Below, piece after piece: positions 58,342-64,000 of a stretch of DNA of 64,000 nucleotides (position 1 is its first letter; the number at the start of each line of letters is the position of its first letter). Source of the DNA: Bacteroidales bacterium H4 (GTDB lineage Bacteria > Bacteroidota > Bacteroidia > Bacteroidales > Muribaculaceae). Position numbers and translations under genes: made by a program. Below the pieces are notes generated by a model. It saw nothing but the letters and a program-made list of their open reading frames with translations. It searched no databases and had not been told where the DNA came from. The DNA lies in NCBI GenBank assembly GCA_001701165.1, contig DAAP01000028.1, positions 42,019-106,018 on the forward strand. The letters are read 5' to 3'.

Positions 58342-60003
58342 ATGGATTTTTTTAAGGAGCTTTTTTCGCCCGGCAGTAATAGTATAGCATCCACGCTGAT
58401 GCTTTACTCGTTTGTCATCGCCGTCGGCATATACCTGGGCAAGCGCAAATTGTTCGGCATATCGCTTGGAGTGACTTTCGTACTGTTTATAGGCATTGTC
58501 ATGGGATCGTTCGGATACTGCGTCGATGAAAACATCCTCAAATTTATTCGTGAGTTTGGTCTGATACTATTTATCTTCTCCATCGGCCTGCAAGTCGGCC
58601 CGGGCTTTTTCTCTTCATTCAAAAAAGGCGGGATGCGCCTCAACGGCCTTGCCGTGCTCTCTATATGCATTAGCGTTGTTATAGTCATAGGTATATACTT
58701 CTTAGGCAACGTAAACGATAAGGCCGCATTGGTAGGCATCATGAGCGGCGCCGTAACCAATACGCCCGGACTTGCCGCCGCCCAGCAGACTATCTCCGAG
58801 CTCTCCGGCGACGGTGCACAGGTCAACACTATGGCCCAAGGATATGCCGCCGCTTATCCCCTCGGCGTTGTCGGCATCATCGCCGCCATGCTGGTCATAC
58901 GCAGCATCTTCCGCATCAAGGTGGACAAGGAAGTGCAAATCATCGAAGAAGACGAGCGCAACTCCCAGCTCAAGCCATATATCTTGACACTGAAAGTCAC
59001 TAACGCCCTTGTCGAAGGGCAGACGCTGATGCAACTACACAACATCATTTCGGCCAACTTCGTGGTATCGCGACTAATGAACGCCGAAGGCAAAGTCGTC
59101 ATTCCGGTATCATCGACACAAATACACAGTGGAGACATATTACTGATCGTATGCTCGGCGCAAGATGTCGAATGTTTCCGCGCCGTCCTCGGCCACGAAG
59201 TGGATATCGACTGGGAGGCGACACAGACCCCGGTATTCTCGCGTCGTATAGTCATCACCAAGAGCGAATTCGATGGCGTGGCCCTTGGTAGCCTGCGTCT
59301 GCACAACGGCTACCGGCTCAACTGCACACGTGTCAACCGTGCCGGCGTAGACCTGCTGGCTACAGCCAACCTGCGCCTTCAAATGGGCGACCGTATCACT
59401 GTCGTTGGCGACCTGCAAGACATCGAGCATTTGGCCTCCCGACTGGGCAACTCGATGAAGCGCCTCAACCAGCCCAACCTCATCACCATATTCGTGGGCA
59501 TAATCCTCGGCATTATTCTCGGAAGCATCGACATAGGCTACGGCATGAAACTCGGACTTGCAGGAGGACCGCTCGTTGTGGCCATACTGCTCAGCCGTTT
59601 CGGCTACAAAGCCAAATTGGTCACCTACACATCTTCTTCAGCCTCGCTGCTGCTGCGCGAACTTGGCATCTGTCTTTTCCTCGCATCCGTAGGCATCTCG
59701 GCCGGTAAAGGATTTGTCGAAGCGGTATTCAATTACACCGGTATGTGGTGGGTCATCTGGGGATTTATCATCACCGTGGTACCACTGATAATTGTCGGCG
59801 CTATTGCTCGCGGGCGATATGGCATCAACTACCTCAGTATCATGGGTATGTTCAGCGGCGGATGCACCGATCCCCCGGCCCTGGCATACGCCACCAACAC
59901 CACCGGTAACGACGAACCCGCCGTGGCCTACTCCACCGTCTACCCCTTGACGATGTTCCTGCGCGTAGTCGTCGCTCAGGCACTCATCCTGGCTCTACCC
60001 TAA
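58342..60003 (+). CDS. AspT/YidE/YbjL-type membrane transporter with two TrkA-C domains
   Basis: From MDFFKELFSPGSNSIA the protein has 553 residues. Two hydrophobic halves each contain the family repeat: FGLILFIFSIGLQVGPGFF and LGICLFLASVGISAGKGFV, then SGAVTNTPGLAAAQQ and FSGGCTDPPALAYATN. Between them are two soluble TrkA-C (RCK-C) domains (about 190-360; for example VSSTQIHSGDILLIVC and ANLRLQMGDRITVVGD). Family members include the aspartate:alanine exchanger AspT and the uncharacterised YidE and YbjL. Substrate unknown here. It ends at a strong terminator. Confidence 0.92.
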   Translation: MDFFKELFSPGSNSIASTLMLYSFVIAVGIYLGKRKLFGISLGVTFVLFIGIVMGSFGYCVDENILKFIREFGLILFIFSIGLQVGPGFFSSFKKGGMRLNGLAVLSICISVVIVIGIYFLGNVNDKAALVGIMSGAVTNTPGLAAAQQTISELSGDGAQVNTMAQGYAAAYPLGVVGIIAAMLVIRSIFRIKVDKEVQIIEEDERNSQLKPYILTLKVTNALVEGQTLMQLHNIISANFVVSRLMNAEGKVVIPVSSTQIHSGDILLIVCSAQDVECFRAVLGHEVDIDWEATQTPVFSRRIVITKSEFDGVALGSLRLHNGYRLNCTRVNRAGVDLLATANLRLQMGDRITVVGDLQDIEHLASRLGNSMKRLNQPNLITIFVGIILGIILGSIDIGYGMKLGLAGGPLVVAILLSRFGYKAKLVTYTSSSASLLLRELGICLFLASVGISAGKGFVEAVFNYTGMWWVIWGFIITVVPLIIVGAIARGRYGINYLSIMGMFSGGCTDPPALAYATNTTGNDEPAVAYSTVYPLTMFLRVVVAQALILALP

Positions 60004-60030
60004 GCCACAGACACATATACCGACACAAAC

Positions 60031-60060
60031 AGGCCCGGCGGCAATTCCGTCGGGCCTTTT
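60031..60060. terminator. Terminator between the transporter and thioredoxin genes
   Basis: AGGCCCGGCGG pairs with CCGTCGGGCCT and is followed by TTTT on the plus strand. Confidence 0.82.
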
Positions 60061-60115
60061 ATGTTCCGGGTATTTTGAGGACGGCAGAGGCGTGCATACG
60101 CCATATATGCCTACA

Positions 60116-60415
60116 TCACCCTATATGCTCGTGCACCGTGGCGATGAGATCCTCAGCTTGATGCAATCCGGTGCCTCGCCACAGCTGTTTGCCATCTTTG
60201 AAAAGCATCAGAGTCGGTATCGACCGCACATTGTACATGGCCGCAGCCTCACTATTGCGGTCGACATCAATTTTGACGACACTAACGCTGTCGCCAAGAC
60301 GCTGTTTGACATCCTCAAGAATGGGAGCCTGCATCTGGCACGGCCCGCACCATGTGGCATAAAAATCCACAAGCACCGGCTTACTACCATTAATCAATTC
60401 ATTGAAATCATTCAT
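60116..60415 (-). CDS. trxA: Thioredoxin
   Basis: From MNDFNELINGSKPVLVDFYA the protein has 99 residues with the redox motif ATWCGPCQMQAP (residues 20-31) and the cis-proline segment VRSIPTLMLFKDG. It keeps cytoplasmic protein thiols reduced. The frame is open upstream, but the extra 39 residues have no thioredoxin character. It stands alone. Other thioredoxins probably exist elsewhere, so the trxA name is by motif and length only. Confidence 0.93.
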   Translation of the reverse strand: MNDFNELINGSKPVLVDFYATWCGPCQMQAPILEDVKQRLGDSVSVVKIDVDRNSEAAAMYNVRSIPTLMLFKDGKQLWRGTGLHQAEDLIATVHEHIG

Positions 60416-60680
60416 AATCAGTATATTTTGCTTGTTTGTATTATTTGGACTCGGGCGTCTCGCTTTTGCACCTCGTTCGATCATTTGAACCGTTCTTGCG
60501 ACCGAACTACGGCACTTTCCCCTGACCATCAAACGCCGTAGACACTCGGAAAGTTCGTGCCACAGGCATCAAACAGCCATTTCCCCTAATACAATGCAAA
60601 AACTATGCCCACTCGGCGCGCTATCTTCCAAAAAATTCTTAACTTTGCATCGCCTAAGCGCCGCAAGACGCTAAAGCGAT

Positions 60681-60754
60681 GGTCCGGTAGCTCAGCTGGA
60701 TAGAGCATCTGCCTTCTAAGCAGACGGTCACGCGTTCGAATCGCGTCCGGATCA
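60681..60754 (+). tRNA. tRNA-Arg (anticodon UCU)
   Basis: The acceptor GGTCCGG pairs with CCGGATC (one G-U). The D arm GCTCAGCTGGATAGAGC, anticodon stem-loop TCTGCCTTCTAAGCAGA with anticodon TCT, and T arm CGCGTTCGAATCGCG are all regular. CCA is not encoded. A -7 box TAACTTTG lies 33 bases upstream at 60640-60647. Confidence 0.96.
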
Positions 60755-60836
60755 CAATCTCGAAAGAGATGGAGTCTCCGACCGAATTACAACAATATCG
60801 CTTGTTTAGTCGTACATGACGCGTCACACGCGACTG

Positions 60837-60889
60837 CACACAGAAGCGGGGTGTAGGTTCATTAGCCTGACACCCCGCTTCTGTGTGTG
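60837..60889. terminator. Bidirectional terminator of tRNA-Arg and the GNAT-nitrilase gene
   Basis: CACACAGAAGCGGGGTGT pairs with ACACCCCGCTTCTGTGTG, an 18-bp stem with a 15-base loop; flanking T-runs are short. Confidence 0.7.
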
Positions 60890-60907
60890 GTATATACAAC
60901 GATGCGG

Positions 60908-62443
60908 CTACTTTTTCAAGCGCACCTCGTAGAGGTCGTTGCGGCGATCTTTGAGATTCTTGACGCTGCCGTATGTATGCAAGTGGTTGAGCCGGTCGAG
61001 GTCAACGTCACTCACGAGTATCATCTCGGTATTAGGAGTGGCCTCGGCACGTGTGCCGTCGGTGGGGAAATAGAAGTCGCAGGGAGTGAACACACCCGAC
61101 TGGGCATATTGGATGTCCATGTTGTGGACGCGCGGCAGGTTGCCCACGCTTCCGGCAATGACGACGTAGCATTCATTTTCGATGGCACGCGCATGTGCGC
61201 ACACTTTGACGCGCGAATAAGCGTTTTGTGTGTCCGTCAAGAAAGGCACAAACAATATTTGCATGCCCTCGGCCGCCATCAAGCGCGACAATTCGGGAAA
61301 TTCAACATCATAGCATATCAGTATGCCTATACGGGCGCAATCGGTCTCAAAGGTCTGTATCTTGCTGCCTCCGCACAGGCCCCAACTTTTGATTTCGTCA
61401 GGTGTAACATGTATTTTTTCATACGACTCGTACGAGCCGTCGCGGCGACACAAGAAACCCACATTGTACAGGCGTCCGTCCTCCTTCAACTGCGGCATCG
61501 ACCCGGTGATAATATTGATGTTGTAGCTTATGGCGAGCTTTACAAAGCGGCTGCGTATTTCCTCTGTATATTGTGCCAATCCGCGTATCGCCTCCGACTC
61601 GCTCTCATCGTTGAAACGCGACATCAACGGGGCATTGAAGTATTCGGGGAATAGGATGAAGTCACTCTGGTAGCCGGACACGGCATCAACAAAAAACTCA
61701 ATCTGCTCGAACAAGTCGTCTATGGTATGGTACGAGCGCATCTGCCACTGCACCAAGCCCACACGCACCGATGTCTTTTTGCTTACCACGTCCTGCGACG
61801 GCGCTTGATAATAGATATTGTCCCATTGCAGCAGGCAAGCATAGTGCTTCGACTCCTCATCGTTAGGCAGATAGTTGCGCATCACCTTGCGCACGTGGAA
61901 GTCATTGGACAGTTGGAATGTCAAGACCGGGTCAAAGATTTCCTTCTGCCGCACCTTGTTTATATACTCTTTTGGCCGTAATTTGTCGGCGTATTTGTAG
62001 TAGTTGGGGATGCGTCCGCCAAACATTATAGCCTTGAGATTGAGCGATTCGCAAAGGTCCTTGCGGTATTCGTACATACGACGTGCGAGACGCAATCCAC
62101 GATACTGCGGATGTATAAACACTTCTATACCGTAGAGAATATTGCCATGCGGATTGTGTGTACTGAACGTTTCGTTGCCGGTCACCTGTGCATAGGTATG
62201 GTCGTTCTTCACCAGATTGTAATCGACAATCAGCGAAAGGGCACAGCCCACAATCTTGTCATCGACGACGGTCACTATCTGACCCTCGGGGAAGATGTCT
62301 ATCAGCTTCTTAATCTGCTCGCGGGTCCAAAAAACATCGCTGCCGTCAGCGTATACGCGCGTAAACGATTGCGACAGCTGCTCATAATCTTCCATCTGAA
62401 GATTACGAATCAATACTTTGTTGATTTTTATTGAGTCTTCCAT
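60908..62443 (-). CDS. GNAT acetyltransferase - nitrilase-type amidohydrolase fusion
   Basis: From MEDSIKINKVLIRNL the protein has 511 residues. The N-terminal GNAT domain (about 8-190) shows EVFIHPQYRGLRLARRMYEY, the acetyl-CoA pyrophosphate loop region. The C-terminal nitrilase-superfamily domain (about 225-500) has the Glu-Lys-Cys triad in LFPEYFNAP, YEKIHVTPDE and ILICYDVEFPE. This two-domain arrangement is a known family in Bacteroidetes and Proteobacteria, whose substrate is not established; acylation and amide hydrolysis might be linked on one metabolite. The open frame extends to 62596 but adds no family sequence. Confidence 0.9.
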   Translation of the reverse strand: MEDSIKINKVLIRNLQMEDYEQLSQSFTRVYADGSDVFWTREQIKKLIDIFPEGQIVTVVDDKIVGCALSLIVDYNLVKNDHTYAQVTGNETFSTHNPHGNILYGIEVFIHPQYRGLRLARRMYEYRKDLCESLNLKAIMFGGRIPNYYKYADKLRPKEYINKVRQKEIFDPVLTFQLSNDFHVRKVMRNYLPNDEESKHYACLLQWDNIYYQAPSQDVVSKKTSVRVGLVQWQMRSYHTIDDLFEQIEFFVDAVSGYQSDFILFPEYFNAPLMSRFNDESESEAIRGLAQYTEEIRSRFVKLAISYNINIITGSMPQLKEDGRLYNVGFLCRRDGSYESYEKIHVTPDEIKSWGLCGGSKIQTFETDCARIGILICYDVEFPELSRLMAAEGMQILFVPFLTDTQNAYSRVKVCAHARAIENECYVVIAGSVGNLPRVHNMDIQYAQSGVFTPCDFYFPTDGTRAEATPNTEMILVSDVDLDRLNHLHTYGSVKNLKDRRNDLYEVRLKK

Positions 62444-62805
62444 TTCGGCGGCGAAATTACAGTGAAATTCAGACCTGGGCAAATGTTTCGGCAAAAAAAT
62501 GGGAAACGCTCGTACCGAAAGTGCAACTCCGCCGCCCATTAGCCCGCATAAGCACCTGATAGTACGCAAATTACAGCATCGACACCCGACGCACAACTAA
62601 CTATAATTTCGCAAATTAGGCAGAAATGCGTACCTTAGCAGCGCATAACAAAACAGCATACGGACATTGTAGCGTGATTGACTGACGCGTAGGCGTGACT
62701 GCCGACACGCGGCACACAAAGATTTATCGCTATCGGAAGACAATTGATCCTCCGACTGTGATGTTGTTATATACTTACAAATCACCTAAAAAGACTCACA
62801 ATACA

Positions 62806-63669
62806 ATGTACCAATCAAATACAAGCAACAACCGTATTGACAGCAACAGCAACGACGCAACCGAAATCGAGCCCACGAAGGCCTCACAACCCGAAGGCCG
62901 GACATCGCACAACGAGGACGATTCTTCCATACACGACTTTGACTTCGCACTTATATGCGAGTACTTCGCATCCATCGACCGCCAAGGCCCGGGCAGCGAT
63001 GAGGCCACACGCCGCGCCCTGAGCTTCGTACCGAATATTGATGCATGCAGCCGCATCGCCGACATCGGCTGCGGCACCGGCAGTTCGACACTATTACTGG
63101 CCGCCGATACCGGGGCACACGTCACTGCCATCGACCTTTTCCCACAGTTCCTGACACGACTATCCGAGCGCGCCAAAGCTGCCGGAGTGTACGAGCGTAT
63201 CACCACCGCAGCCGCATCTATGGACGCACTTGACTACGCCGAAGCGTCTTTTGACCTGCTGTGGTGCGAAGGTGCCATCTACAACATCGGTTTTGAAAAC
63301 GGGCTGCGCTCTTGGCGCCCAATACTCAAAGACGGAGGCTATATCGCCGTCACCGATGCCACCTGGCTCACCGACAGACGTCCGGCCGAAGTCGAGACAT
63401 TCTGGCACGATGCCTACCCCGGCATCACCGATATAGCCGCAATACAACGCTGCGGATACACGCCCGTGGCGGCTTTCGTATTGCCGGACAAATGCTGGAC
63501 TACAAACTTCTACGAGCCCCAACGGCAAGCGCAAGACATCTTCCTGTCGCGCTACGGAGACGACAAGACGGCGCAAGCACTTGTCGCCAACCAGAGGCAC
63601 GAAGCCGAGATATTCAGCCGTTTCCATCAGCACTACGGTTATGCCTTTTACATAGCACGTAAGAGCTGA
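62806..63669 (+). CDS. SAM-dependent class I methyltransferase
   Basis: From MYQSNTSNNRIDS the protein has 287 residues. A polar, probably disordered start (Asn/Ser/Asp/Glu, about 1-45) precedes the Rossmann core with RIADIGCGTGSSTLLLAADT (SAM motif I), VTAIDLFPQFL and FDLLWCEGAIYNIGF. The C-terminal part (FYEPQRQAQDIFLSRYGDD) resembles small-molecule methyltransferases of the UbiE-like group. Two earlier in-frame starts (62695, 62761) exist but lack support. The substrate is unknown. It is preceded by a weak TACCTTAG box near 62631. Confidence 0.85.
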   Translation: MYQSNTSNNRIDSNSNDATEIEPTKASQPEGRTSHNEDDSSIHDFDFALICEYFASIDRQGPGSDEATRRALSFVPNIDACSRIADIGCGTGSSTLLLAADTGAHVTAIDLFPQFLTRLSERAKAAGVYERITTAAASMDALDYAEASFDLLWCEGAIYNIGFENGLRSWRPILKDGGYIAVTDATWLTDRRPAEVETFWHDAYPGITDIAAIQRCGYTPVAAFVLPDKCWTTNFYEPQRQAQDIFLSRYGDDKTAQALVANQRHEAEIFSRFHQHYGYAFYIARKS

Positions 63670-64000
63670 TCGCCCGTCCGCATCCCCGTGCCGCCGTACT
63701 CATCCCACGGCGGCACGGGATACACAACGCGCCTGTCCGGCTTATGGCACAGGCGCGTTTTTTTAAGTGCGCTCAGTCCGCACATCCTTAACGCAGCCCC
63801 CACCCACTTCATCCGCGCCGTGAAAGGCATAGTCTTGAGCAATAGGCCGTCAAAAGCCATATAGGCAGAACCGATTTTGCTCGAAAATGCAACAACGACA
63901 TTGCGTAGCGACATAAAGCCCATAGCCATATTGGCTATTGACGCCCCGACATTGAGGTACGGCGCTACGCTCGACACCAACGACCCTATCTTCGCCTTGA
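63648..64000 (-). CDS. Partial ORF entering from the right edge, unknown
   Basis: The frame is open at the window end and reads SSVAPYLNVGASIANMAMG, FSSKIGSAYMAFDGLLLKTM and WVGAALRMCGLSALKK, a helical Ala/Gly/Met-rich sequence. It then runs through the two hairpins (RLCHKPDRRVVYPVPP) to a stop inside the methyltransferase 3' end. The helical part could belong to a phage tail tape-measure-like or membrane-associated protein, but this is weak. Reading through a strong terminator suggests that the gene is truncated or that the frame is fortuitous. Confidence 0.35.
   Translation of the reverse strand, partial: KAKIGSLVSSVAPYLNVGASIANMAMGFMSLRNVVVAFSSKIGSAYMAFDGLLLKTMPFTARMKWVGAALRMCGLSALKKTRLCHKPDRRVVYPVPPWDEYGGTGMRTGDQLLRAM
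63686..63764. terminator. Two consecutive hairpins after the methyltransferase
   Basis: First CCCGTGCCGCCGT/ACGGCGGCACGGG (63686-63720), perfect 13-bp stem. Then ACGCGCCTGT/ACAGGCGCGT followed by seven T (63727-63764), a classical Rho-independent terminator for the plus strand. Confidence 0.85.

Overview
The window looks like chromosome from a gut anaerobe of the Bacteroidales, most likely a Muribaculaceae-type organism; the family assignment is inference. Evidence: many genes are preceded by the Bacteroidetes promoter pattern (TTTG or TTG, 19-21 bases, then TAnnTTTG). The gene content is typical: 2-oxoacid:ferredoxin oxidoreductase, rubrerythrin, a 2[4Fe-4S] ferredoxin, TonB receptor, BspA-like leucine-rich repeats, DUF4831, RHS proteins and C-terminal modules of the YNLQG type. 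Base composition is near 50% GC by eye, with clearly AT-richer islands.

Left part (1-15 kb): a TolB-like exported propeller; tatA-tatC facing fabD across a palindromic divergent promoter; a ferredoxin; cstA; then a co-directional run of PHP phosphatase, C11 peptidase lipoprotein, MscS channel, TonB receptor, GT39-like glycosyltransferase and a WG-like exported protein. 15-19 kb: four related small exported proteins diverge from an ECF sigma factor operon (sigma, probable membrane anti-sigma, Spy/LTxxQ-like protein). 19-26 kb: a Big/jelly-roll-like surface protein with an internal duplication, alaS facing a MerR regulator, and another exported protein. 26-30 kb: a 1066-residue BspA-type repeat protein without a signal peptide.

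30-35 kb (minus strand): an apparent five-gene phosphosignalling operon: EF-hand-like acidic protein, zinc-ribbon/FHA protein, membrane Ser/Thr kinase, orphan histidine kinase, exported S1/P1 nuclease. 35-39 kb: exported aspartyl protease, prmC-recX, O6-alkylguanine methyltransferase with a small His/Asp-rich protein, TSCPD protein, tRNA-Leu.

Two accessory regions (39.8-42.8 kb and 52.6-57.9 kb) hold shrunken RHS genes that have lost the YD-repeat barrel but keep a short core and different C-terminal tips (a metzincin-like HExxHxxGxxH, a second HExxH, and a possible permuted papain-like His/Cys domain). They are interleaved with AT-rich exported proteins of unknown family. One tip gene is cut by an IS30-type transposase remnant. 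This is the least ordinary part of the window.

Between and after these lie housekeeping genes: NAD(P)HX repair enzyme, DUF4831, rubrerythrin, MmcQ/YjbR, acpP-fabF, korAB, an AspT/YidE-type transporter, thioredoxin, tRNA-Arg, a GNAT-nitrilase fusion, a methyltransferase and a partial ORF at the right edge.
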